This document shows positions 1-5,475 of a stretch of DNA of 7,058 nt, one piece after another. Both the position numbers and the translations under genes were made by a program. How positions within the stretch are numbered: the stretch's first letter is position 1; every line of letters starts with the position of its first letter. The notes beneath the pieces were generated by a model, which was not told the origin of the DNA, ran no database searches, and saw only the letters and a program-made list of their open reading frames with translations. Source of the DNA: an uncultured Collinsella sp. (GTDB taxonomy: Bacteria > Actinomycetota > Coriobacteriia > Coriobacteriales > Coriobacteriaceae); contig URYT01000102.1 of assembly GCA_900552185.1 (NCBI GenBank), forward strand, positions 1 to 7,058, written 5' to 3'.

Positions 1-212
1 CCTTCCTGACCCGCGGCGTGACCGGCGACACCGACATCAACATCATCGACACCGCCGAGTTCGCGATCCCCGGCCTTGACGACGAGTTCCGCGTCATCGT
101 CTCCCCGTGGATTCTGACGGTGCTCGTGACCGACCGCCTGGCTCGCTACTACGAGACGGTCACCAAGCACAACCTCAAGTATCGTCGCTACTATCACCAG
201 TTCGACTACTAA
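1..212 (+). CDS. SIS-domain sugar-phosphate deglycase, FrlB-like, copy 1 (3' end only)
   Basis: The gene enters from the left edge; only its last 69 codons (from position 3) and the TAA are present. The protein tail matches residues 285-353 of the complete paralogue at 4341-5402 with 5 differences in 69. It ends in the same RRYYHQFDY, comparable to the RRYYGGLVEY end of E. coli FrlB. The catalytic region lies outside the window, so activity cannot be judged. By family it should remove the sugar phosphate from a phosphorylated Amadori compound (for example fructoselysine 6-phosphate) in the cytoplasm, releasing the amine. It lies 46 bases ahead of the EIIA gene with no terminator between, so it is probably an early gene of the PTS operon, whose promoter is to the left. 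The SIS-family call is firm; the deglycase role is inferred from FrlB similarity. Confidence 0.85.
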   Translation, partial: FLTRGVTGDTDINIIDTAEFAIPGLDDEFRVIVSPWILTVLVTDRLARYYETVTKHNLKYRRYYHQFDY

Positions 213-258
213 AGAAAACGGGTGCGGGAACGTGCCGGGCTATTGAGAGGAACACAGA

Positions 259-678
259 ATGAGACAGTACATCATCGCCAGCCATGCGCACTTCGCCACC
301 GGCATCAAAGAGAGCGTCGAGCTGCTCTCGGGCGCTCGCGACAACGTCCACGATCTTTCGATGTTCGTCGATGGCCGCATGGACGTGGCCGAGGAGGCCC
401 AAAAACTGCTGGCAGGCATGTCTGCCGACGATGATGTCGTTGTCTGCACCGACCTCTTTGGCGGTAGCGTTAACAACGAGTTCACCAAGATCGTCCAGAC
501 GCGTCCCCGCACGTACCTCGTTACCAACATGAACCTTCCTCTGCTCATCCAGCTGCTGTTCTCTGACGAGTCGGCGCCGGTTGAGGAGACGATTCGCGCC
601 ATCGTCGCTGCGGACGATACGCGCGTGAAGTTTGTCAACGATCTTTTGGTCGATGACGAGGAGGAGGAAGAGTTCTAA
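259..678 (+). CDS. PTS mannose-family EIIA component
   Basis: Cytoplasmic phosphocarrier of 139 residues that takes phosphate from HPr and passes it to EIIB. The N-terminal IIASHAHFATG aligns with the GTHG active-site segment of EIIA-Man, making His9 the likely phosphorylated residue (His11 is next to it). The family signature DLFGGSVNN is at 65-73, and TNMNLPLL at 89-96 matches the usual GvNLPmL strand. Length is normal for a stand-alone EIIA domain; in E. coli ManX this domain is fused to EIIB, whereas here the two are separate. The ATG is preceded by GAGAGGA about 9 bases upstream. The C terminus is unusually acidic (VDDEEEEEF). It sits between the truncated SIS gene and EIIB. The specificity of the complex cannot be read from EIIA; glycated amine is inferred from the neighbours. 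Confidence 0.93.
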   Translation: MRQYIIASHAHFATGIKESVELLSGARDNVHDLSMFVDGRMDVAEEAQKLLAGMSADDDVVVCTDLFGGSVNNEFTKIVQTRPRTYLVTNMNLPLLIQLLFSDESAPVEETIRAIVAADDTRVKFVNDLLVDDEEEEEF

Positions 679-698
679 TCCGCAGCACCTACTGACAC

Positions 699-730
699 GC
701 CGTATGACGGCACAAGACCTTTGGGGGGTC
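699..730 (+). other. two small intercistronic hairpins between EIIA and EIIB
   Basis: In the 57-base gap a 5-bp stem (GCCGT 699-703 with ACGGC 707-711, loop ATG) is followed by a 4-bp stem (GACC 716-719 with GGTC 727-730). The second would pair with part of the G-rich ribosome site of EIIB. Both are weak on their own, and a role in tuning EIIB translation is only a possibility. Confidence 0.3.
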
Positions 731-735
731 ACATT

Positions 736-1218
736 ATGATTCAGCTACTTCGCGTTGACCATCGCCTGCTTCATGGCCAGGTCGCAGTTTCCTGGGTTCA
801 GGGCCTTGGCTCCAACTGCATCTTCTGCGTGGGCGATAAGGTCACTAACGACCCGGTGTGGAAGACGACGCTCAAGATGGGCAAGCCTGCCGGCTGCAAG
901 CTCGTCATCAAAGATATGGAGCATGCAATCGAAGCTATCAACTCGGGCGTGACCGACAAGTACAAGATGATCATCTGCGTCGCCACTATCGCTGAGGCAA
1001 AGCAGCTTGTTGAGGGCTGCCCGCAGATCAAGTCGGTCAACCTGGGCAACACCAAGCCCAAGGACGAGAAGCGTCCCGACGCTCGTCAGGTCTCTCGTCA
1101 GATCTTCCTGACCGCGGCCGAGGAAGCCGATGTGCGCGAGATGCTGGATCGTGGCGTTGAGGTCGAGATTCGACCCCTGGCCGATGACCCCAAGGTCGAC
1201 TGCGCCAGCGTGCTCTAG
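736..1218 (+). CDS. PTS mannose-family EIIB component
   Basis: Cytoplasmic phosphocarrier of 160 residues that moves phosphate from EIIA to the sugar during transport through EIIC/EIID. The N-terminal LLRVDHRLLHGQVAVSW is the EIIB signature, and His13 in LHGQV is the expected phosphorylated residue. A later VNLGNTKPKDEKR stretch (101-113) sits where the family has its conserved VNiGg-type loop. Length is typical. I chose the ATG at 736, not the in-frame TTG at 721, because the G-run at 723-728 is a suitable ribosome site for 736 and the protein then begins exactly at the usual family N terminus. It is separated from EIIA by 57 bases and from EIIC by 58 bases, each gap holding hairpins, which is loose spacing for one operon and may allow unequal subunit output. 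Confidence 0.93.
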   Translation: MIQLLRVDHRLLHGQVAVSWVQGLGSNCIFCVGDKVTNDPVWKTTLKMGKPAGCKLVIKDMEHAIEAINSGVTDKYKMIICVATIAEAKQLVEGCPQIKSVNLGNTKPKDEKRPDARQVSRQIFLTAAEEADVREMLDRGVEVEIRPLADDPKVDCASVL

Positions 1219-1229
1219 GCGTTCAATTT

Positions 1230-1249
1230 CGAAGAGTCTGAGCTCTTCG
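1230..1249 (+). other. intercistronic stem-loop between EIIB and EIIC
   Basis: A perfect 7-bp stem, CGAAGAG (1230-1236) with CTCTTCG (1243-1249), encloses the loop TCTGAG. No T-run follows, so it does not look like an intrinsic terminator. It lies between the cytoplasmic and membrane subunits of the PTS, where an mRNA-stability or processing element would fit. Presence of the structure is seen in sequence; its function is inference. Confidence 0.55.
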
Positions 1250-1276
1250 TAGTGTCCTATATGGAAAGGGGGATGT

Positions 1277-2050
1277 ATGCTTACCCAAGCAATCCTCATC
1301 GGACTTATCGCCGCATTTGGTAAGTTCGACTGCCAGCTCGGTACGCTCTACGCGTTCCGCCCCATCGTCCTGTGCCCGCTCGTGGGCCTGGTGCTGGGGG
1401 ACCTGCAGTCCGGCCTCGCGATCGGTGCGAGTCTGGAGCTGCTGTTCATGGGCTCGATCTCCATCGGCGCCTACGTGCCGCCTGATGAGACGATCGGCGG
1501 CGTGCTCGCCTGCGCCTTCGCTATCCAGCTGGGCCAGAGCACCGAGGCAGCCATCGCGCTTGCCATGCCCATCGCCACGCTGTGCCTTGCCATCAAGAAC
1601 ATCCTTAACGCCGCCCTGCCGATCCTGGTCGACCGCGCTGATGTCTACTCCGGCCAGGGCAACCTTAAGGGTGTCTATGCGATGCACTTCCTGATCGGTT
1701 TGACCGGTATCATCATGGCGTTCCTGCTGTGCTCGCTGTCGTTCTATCTGGGTGCTGACGCCATCCAGGGCCTGCTCGACTTCATCCCGCCCTTTGTCCT
1801 TGCTGGCTTTGGCGTTGCCGCCAACATCCTGCCTGCCATGGGCTTCGCCATGCTCGGCCGCCTGGTGCTCACCAAGCAGCTCGTGCCCTTCTACTTCCTG
1901 GGCTTCCTGCTGTGCTCCTACGCCAACGTGCCCGTCCTGGGCGTCGCCCTGATCGCCATCATCATCGGCATCGACAAGTTCGACCTGCTCGGCCTGGGCG
2001 GAGCCCAGCCCCAGCTCTCCGCGGAAGGGGATGAGGACGATGACTTCTAG
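1277..2050 (+). CDS. PTS mannose-family EIIC component (membrane)
   Basis: Membrane subunit of 257 residues that forms the sugar translocation path together with EIID. It is strongly hydrophobic along most of its length. GASLELLFMGSISIGAYVPPDE (50-71) corresponds to the family segment GGTLQL..G...IGA..aPD, and residues 201-231 form further membrane segments. The ATG at 1277 follows a clear AAAGGGGG; an out-of-frame ATG at 1273 is ignored. The soluble tail (residues 249-257) is acidic and ends in Phe, like the tail of EIIA. The stop lies 11 bases inside the EIID gene, which points to translational coupling of the two membrane subunits. The first codons are mixed in usage while the later part is strongly biased to C or G at third positions. 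Confidence 0.93.
   Translation: MLTQAILIGLIAAFGKFDCQLGTLYAFRPIVLCPLVGLVLGDLQSGLAIGASLELLFMGSISIGAYVPPDETIGGVLACAFAIQLGQSTEAAIALAMPIATLCLAIKNILNAALPILVDRADVYSGQGNLKGVYAMHFLIGLTGIIMAFLLCSLSFYLGADAIQGLLDFIPPFVLAGFGVAANILPAMGFAMLGRLVLTKQLVPFYFLGFLLCSYANVPVLGVALIAIIIGIDKFDLLGLGGAQPQLSAEGDEDDDF
2023..2042 (+). promoter_or_regulatory. ribosome site deciding the EIID start, inside the EIIC gene
   Basis: GGAAGGGG at 2023-2030 directly abuts the upstream in-frame ATG at 2031, leaving no spacer, but is 9 bases from the ATG at 2040. A second purine run, GAGGA (2033-2037), lies close to 2040. The ATG at 2040 is therefore the better start, and initiation would occur while ribosomes finish EIIC. Confidence 0.6.
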
Positions 2051-2864
2051 TCCCGAGAACAAGATCACGCGCTCCGACCTCGTCAAGAGCGCCGTCAACG
2101 TCGGCGCCCTGGGCATGGAGTTCTCCTGGACCTACTACAAGCAGATGAACATCGCCTTCTGCCTGATGGTCGCCAACATGCTCAAGAAGATCTACGCCGG
2201 CCGCCCCGACGACTACGCCGCGGCCCTGCACCGCCACTGCGCGTTCTTCAACATCACCGTCCAGTTCGCCCCGTTCGTCGGCGGCATCGCGATGGCCATG
2301 GAGGAGAAGGTCGCCCGCGGCGAGATCGAGCCCGAGAGCGTCAACGACGTCAAGGCCGCCCTCATGGGCCCGCTGTCCGGCATCGGCGACTCCATCTTCC
2401 TGTCGACGCTGCGCGTGGTCGCCGCCGCGGTGGGCATCAGCCTGTGCCAGGCCGGCAACCCCTTCGGCCCCATCGCCTTCCTGCTCATCTACAACGTCCC
2501 CGGCTTCGCGCTGCGCATCTGGGGCGCCGTCAAGGGCTACGAGCTGGGCGTGGGCTTCCTGGACGAGGCCCAGAGGACCGGCCTCATGCAGAAGATCATG
2601 ACCTGCGTGGGCATCGTGGGCGTCATGGTCGTGGGCGCCATGTGCAAGGACATGTTCTGGGCCAGCATCCCGGTGGCCATCGGCTCGGGCGAGGACGCCC
2701 AGACCCTCCAGGACATCCTGGACGGCATCATGCCCGGCATGCTCGGCATGATCGCCTTCTGGCTGTACTACTGGCTGCTGTCCAAGAAGATCAACCCCAT
2801 GGTGCTGATCGTGGCCACCATGGTCGTGGGCATCATCGGCGCGTTCTTCGGCGTGCTGGCGTAA
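2040..2864 (+). CDS. PTS mannose-family EIID component (membrane)
   Basis: Second membrane subunit of the mannose-type permease, found only in this PTS family; 274 residues from the ATG at 2040 (277 if 2031 is used). The N-terminal part (ITRSDLVKSAVNVGALGMEFSW, then YKQMNIAF..MVANMLKKIY) follows the EIID layout of a polar amphipathic start and a conserved aromatic segment. The hallmark ALMGPLSGIGDSIF is at 107-120, and the C-terminal third is hydrophobic with several membrane segments (about 139-158, 187-205 and 232-273). Length fits the family (E. coli ManZ is close to 280). It overlaps the end of EIIC by 11 bases and is followed 35 bases later by a strong terminator, so it is the last main gene of the PTS operon. 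After its first four codons nearly every codon ends in C or G, consistent with high expression. Confidence 0.94.
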   Translation: MTSSPENKITRSDLVKSAVNVGALGMEFSWTYYKQMNIAFCLMVANMLKKIYAGRPDDYAAALHRHCAFFNITVQFAPFVGGIAMAMEEKVARGEIEPESVNDVKAALMGPLSGIGDSIFLSTLRVVAAAVGISLCQAGNPFGPIAFLLIYNVPGFALRIWGAVKGYELGVGFLDEAQRTGLMQKIMTCVGIVGVMVVGAMCKDMFWASIPVAIGSGEDAQTLQDILDGIMPGMLGMIAFWLYYWLLSKKINPMVLIVATMVVGIIGAFFGVLA

Positions 2865-2898
2865 GGGCCCGGCTGCATAGATTTTCGTTGCAACCTGG

Positions 2899-2938
2899 AA
2901 AGGGGATGGAGCAGGCCTATGCTCTCCATCCCCTTTTT
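2899..2938 (+). terminator. intrinsic terminator after EIID
   Basis: A perfect 13-bp stem (AAAGGGGATGGAG at 2899-2911 with CTCCATCCCCTTT at 2924-2936) closes a 12-base loop and ends in TTTTT (2934-2938). The loop can also pair AGCA with TGCT. It ends the PTS operon but stands only 17 bases before the ATG of the MFS gene. Transcription of that gene must therefore either read through it or begin at an unseen promoter upstream and still pass the hairpin. Confidence 0.9.
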
Positions 2939-2955
2939 GTATAGAAGGAGTTCGT

Positions 2956-4170
2956 ATGTTCGCGAAGGGTCGCGAAGCAATGCGCCTGACGCCGGCAGAG
3001 GTCAGGCTGATTCTTATTGAGTCCCTGCAGTGGTGCGCCAACAACGCGGTCTACTTTTTGGGGCTTATCGGTGCGGCCACGTATGATCTGGCCGGCACGG
3101 CCTTTTTGGTTGCCGCCATTACGCTCGCGCGCAATCTTATGACGTCGGTGGGCAATATGGTGTCGGGCTCGGTCATCGATCGCTTTGGACCGCGCCGGAC
3201 GTCGTTTGTGACGTGCGTGATTACGGCAGTGCTATCGCTTGGCGTGGGGTTAGCGCCGTTGTCTGTCCCCGGGCTTGTGTTTGCCGCGTGCGTCTTGGGA
3301 CTTGCGGGCGGCTTTATCAACACCTGCACGCATGCGTTTCCGGGATACCTGGAGTCGACCACCGAGGGTCGTACCCGCGTGAACGGCCTCATGGTGTTCT
3401 ACAGCAATATCGCCTATACCGCTGGCCCGCTGCTCGGTGGTGCCATCGTGAGCTGTTTTGCCACGCAATCGGTCTATCTGCTCATGGCGGGCATGATGGG
3501 TGTGGCGGCCGTGCTCTCCTTGGGCTGTCACGAGTGTGTTGCTCCCGCAAAAGGGGAGAAGCCGAAGGGCGGTATTCTGGGCGGTATGGCCGAGGGTGCG
3601 CGACTCACGTTTCGCGACCACGATCTGCGCCTCATCTTTATCTCGGGCTTTTTGGGTTTCTTTGCGTTTGGCGCGTTCGATTCGCTGGAGTCGTTGTTCT
3701 ACCGCGATGTGCTCAACGTGGATATCGTCTGGCTGGGCTGGCTGTCCTCGGTCGTGGGCCTCACTTCCTCGGTGGGCGCGTTCATCCTGACCAAGCTTTC
3801 TGCTCGCCATGTCAACCTGCGATTGCTGCTCGGCGCGCTCATGGCCGTGGGCATTGGGTCCATGGTGTACGTGGGCACCGATATGCTGGGGGTCGCGATT
3901 ATCGGTCAGGCGATTAACGGTCTGGCCTGGGGGTTCCTGGAGCCGCTGCAGATGATCTTGATTCAGGAGCGCGCCGACATCAAATACCTGGGGCGCATTA
4001 CCGGCTTTGTGCGTTTTGGCCTGATGAGCGCCGGCGTGGTGCCGCTGCTGGCGGCTCCGTTTTTGGCGGAGGCTTTGGGCGTCCAGACGGTACTGTTTGG
4101 AGCATCGACCATTATTGCGCTGGTAGGAACGCTGTTCTTTGTCACACAAGGGAGACGCCGGGGGCGTTAG
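2956..4170 (+). CDS. MFS transporter, substrate unknown
   Basis: Inner-membrane secondary transporter of 404 residues, with about 12 hydrophobic segments in two halves joined by a polar loop (about 191-222, rich in Lys, Gly and Glu). The MFS motif A appears between segments 2 and 3 as GSVIDRFGPRR (71-81). The ATG follows AGAAGGAG with 5 bases of spacing. Codon usage is less biased than in EIID or the SIS gene, so it is probably made at a lower level. It lies directly behind the EIID terminator and ahead of the second SIS gene. From context it could import an unphosphorylated Amadori compound, or export the amine released by deglycation (such as lysine); neither can be decided from sequence. 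A drug-efflux role is not excluded. The MFS family call is firm; the substrate is unknown. Confidence 0.88.
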   Translation: MFAKGREAMRLTPAEVRLILIESLQWCANNAVYFLGLIGAATYDLAGTAFLVAAITLARNLMTSVGNMVSGSVIDRFGPRRTSFVTCVITAVLSLGVGLAPLSVPGLVFAACVLGLAGGFINTCTHAFPGYLESTTEGRTRVNGLMVFYSNIAYTAGPLLGGAIVSCFATQSVYLLMAGMMGVAAVLSLGCHECVAPAKGEKPKGGILGGMAEGARLTFRDHDLRLIFISGFLGFFAFGAFDSLESLFYRDVLNVDIVWLGWLSSVVGLTSSVGAFILTKLSARHVNLRLLLGALMAVGIGSMVYVGTDMLGVAIIGQAINGLAWGFLEPLQMILIQERADIKYLGRITGFVRFGLMSAGVVPLLAAPFLAEALGVQTVLFGASTIIALVGTLFFVTQGRRRGR

Positions 4171-4188
4171 CTATACATCAAATTCTAA

Positions 4189-4258
4189 TTTAATACCACT
4201 CACCAGAGAATTTCGACCGTTCACCGAGGATTGGAACAGATTGAAAAGTGGTATTAAA
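4189..4258. promoter_or_regulatory. 12-bp perfect inverted repeat, likely operator pair
   Basis: TTTAATACCACT (4189-4200) and AGTGGTATTAAA (4247-4258) are exact reverse complements, 58 bases apart start to start. The right arm overlaps the likely -35 region of the SIS promoter. The GGTAT core occurs a third time at 4285-4289, just after the -10 box. Between the arms lie two similar boxes, TCACCAGAGAATT and TCACCGAGGATT, about 21 bases (two helical turns) apart. GGTAT-type half-sites are reminiscent of GntR/HutC-family operators, but no regulator gene is in the window and the assignment is inference. Confidence 0.6.
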
Positions 4259-4283
4259 AACACGTTGGGTGTATGTCTATAAT
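4254..4283 (+). promoter_or_regulatory. sigma-A type promoter for SIS copy 2
   Basis: A perfect TATAAT (4278-4283) is paired with a weak -35, TTAAAA (4254-4259), across an 18-base spacer. Transcription would start near 4290, giving a leader of about 50 bases. The weak -35 overlapping a repeat arm fits a regulated promoter, with either an activator compensating for it or a repressor covering it. Confidence 0.65.
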
Positions 4284-4298
4284 TGGTATCGAAAAGAA

Positions 4299-4319
4299 AC
4301 GCGATGTATAGATTCGCGT
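4299..4319 (+). other. small leader hairpin of SIS copy 2
   Basis: ACGCGA (4299-4304) pairs with TCGCGT (4314-4319) across a 9-base loop, just after the predicted transcription start. It overlaps the right arm of the outer inverted repeat. It may simply protect the 5' end of the mRNA; no known riboswitch is recognisable. Confidence 0.35.
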
Positions 4320-4340
4320 GCAGGACAGAAAGGAAAAGCC

Positions 4341-5402
4341 ATGAAGGAAACCGAGAAGATCGAGATCATGCACTTTAGCCAGGAGGGCTATCTCGAGGAC
4401 GGCAAGAACGTCTATGAGACCGGCAAGAAGATGATCGAGCTCGCCGACAAGGTCGCCGACGAGGGCTACGACGCCGTGTTCCTGATGGGCGTCGGCGGCA
4501 CCTGGGACGAGCTCATGCAGCTCGAGTACCTCATGAACAAGTTCGGCGACCGCGACCTCGAGGTCTACCTGATCCACGCCGCCGAGTGGAACGCCATGGG
4601 CCACAAGCGCATGACCGAGAAGTCCGTCGTGCTCACCGCCTCCGAGTCCGGCACCACCCCCGAGGTCCTCGAGGCCGTCAAGAAGATGAAGGGCATGGGC
4701 GTGCGCGTCTACGCCATGACCAAGCCCGAGGGCCCCATCGGCCAGGCTGTCGGCGCCGAGAACTGCGTCAAGATGGCTTCCGATCACGGTAACGGCGGCT
4801 GCGAGATGGGCTACTACCTCGCCGACTGCTTCGGCCTGCGCCTGCTCAACCGCCGCGGCTGCTTCCCCAAGTTCGACCTGTTCATCGAGCAGACCAAGGA
4901 CATCTGGAAGGACATGCTCGATATCCGCAAGCGCTTCGAGCCGCGCGCCGAGGAGCTCGCCAAGAAGTACGCCCTGGCCCCCTACACCATGTTCATCGGC
5001 TCCGGCGCCCTGTGGGGCGAGACCATCCTGTTCTCGATGTGCATCCTCGAGGAGATGCAGTGGAAGCGCACCCGCTACATCACCTCGGCCGACTTCTTCC
5101 ACGGCACCCTCGAGCTCGTGGAGCCCGGCGTCCCGGTCTTCCTGTTCATGGGCGAGGACGAGAACCGCAAGCTCGACGAGCGCGTCCGCGCCTTCCTGAC
5201 CCGCGGCGTGACCGGCGATACCGACATCAACATCATCGACACCGCCGAGTTCGCGATCCCCGGCCTTGACGATGAGTTCCGCGTCATCGTGTCTCCGTGG
5301 ATCCTCTCCTCGCTGATCACCGATCGCCTTGCCGCTTACTACGAGACGGTCACCAAGCACAACCTTAACTATCGCCGCTACTATCACCAGTTCGACTACT
5401 AA
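4341..5402 (+). CDS. SIS-domain sugar-phosphate deglycase, FrlB-like, copy 2 (complete)
   Basis: Cytoplasmic enzyme of 353 residues with two SIS domains (about 32-170 and 205-340). By similarity to E. coli FrlB it should cleave a 6-phosphorylated Amadori compound, such as fructoselysine 6-phosphate, into hexose 6-phosphate and the free amine. FLMGVGGTWDE (47-57) and LTASESGTTPE (98-108) are the phosphosugar-binding loops of the first domain. TSADFFHGTLELVEPGVPVF (248-267) aligns with ESGEFRHGPLEIVEPGVPFL of FrlB. Glu238 and His254 are 16 residues apart, the spacing of the catalytic Glu/His pair in the FrlB/FraB deglycases. The C-terminal RRYYHQFDY resembles FrlB. The ATG at 4341 has GAAAGGAAA ahead of it; a GTG at 4248 would add 31 residues, but it lies upstream of the predicted transcription start and has no ribosome site. 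Codon bias is very strong. Exact substrate is unproven; it may be glucoselysine- or fructoselysine-type. Confidence 0.88.
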   Translation: MKETEKIEIMHFSQEGYLEDGKNVYETGKKMIELADKVADEGYDAVFLMGVGGTWDELMQLEYLMNKFGDRDLEVYLIHAAEWNAMGHKRMTEKSVVLTASESGTTPEVLEAVKKMKGMGVRVYAMTKPEGPIGQAVGAENCVKMASDHGNGGCEMGYYLADCFGLRLLNRRGCFPKFDLFIEQTKDIWKDMLDIRKRFEPRAEELAKKYALAPYTMFIGSGALWGETILFSMCILEEMQWKRTRYITSADFFHGTLELVEPGVPVFLFMGEDENRKLDERVRAFLTRGVTGDTDINIIDTAEFAIPGLDDEFRVIVSPWILSSLITDRLAAYYETVTKHNLNYRRYYHQFDY

Positions 5403-5425
5403 GAGCAAATAACGTTTATGTAATT

Positions 5426-5460
5426 GGGCCCCGCTCCTATATGGAACGGGGCCTCGTTTA
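5426..5460 (+). terminator. intrinsic terminator after SIS copy 2
   Basis: A 7-bp GC stem (GGCCCCG 5427-5433 with CGGGGCC 5447-5453) is extended inward, past one C/A mismatch, by TCC/GGA around the loop TATAT. The following T-tract is short and broken (TCGTTTA), so termination may be partial. The hairpin ends about 15 bases before the epimerase ATG, which repeats the EIID-MFS arrangement. Confidence 0.65.
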
Positions 5461-5475
5461 GGTTGGAGAGTAATT

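Larger units (their letters stand above)
4171..4311. repeat. outer inverted repeat of the SIS copy 2 control region
   Basis: CTATACATC (4171-4179), directly after the MFS stop codon, is the exact reverse complement of GATGTATAG (4303-4311) in the leader of the SIS gene. The pair encloses the longer inner repeat and the promoter. Nine bases in an AT-rich region could arise by chance more readily than the inner 12-bp pair, so this is held less firmly. Confidence 0.45.

Noticed and set aside
721..735. A TTG start for EIIB five codons upstream
   Set aside because: It would overlap the G-rich ribosome site, and EIIB proteins begin at the MIQLLRVDHR position.
2865..2898. A promoter for the MFS gene with TTGCAA (2888-2893) as -35
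   Set aside because: No -10-like sequence lies at the right distance; the region there is the GC-rich terminator stem.
4189..4258. The 12-bp inverted repeat as an intrinsic terminator of the MFS gene
   Set aside because: The loop would be 46 bases, the stem is AT-rich, and no T-run follows on the plus strand. The overlap with a promoter favours an operator.
4248..4340. An upstream GTG start adding 31 residues to SIS copy 2
   Set aside because: It lies upstream of the predicted transcription start, overlaps the inverted-repeat arm and -35, and has no ribosome site, while ATG 4341 does.
4254..5408. A 384-codon open frame on the minus strand opposite SIS copy 2, with similar long minus-strand frames opposite EIIC, EIID and the MFS gene
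   Set aside because: These arise from the extreme G/C third-position bias of the true genes. Their products are low-complexity and rich in Asp, His, Gly and Val, and they have no family similarity I recognise.
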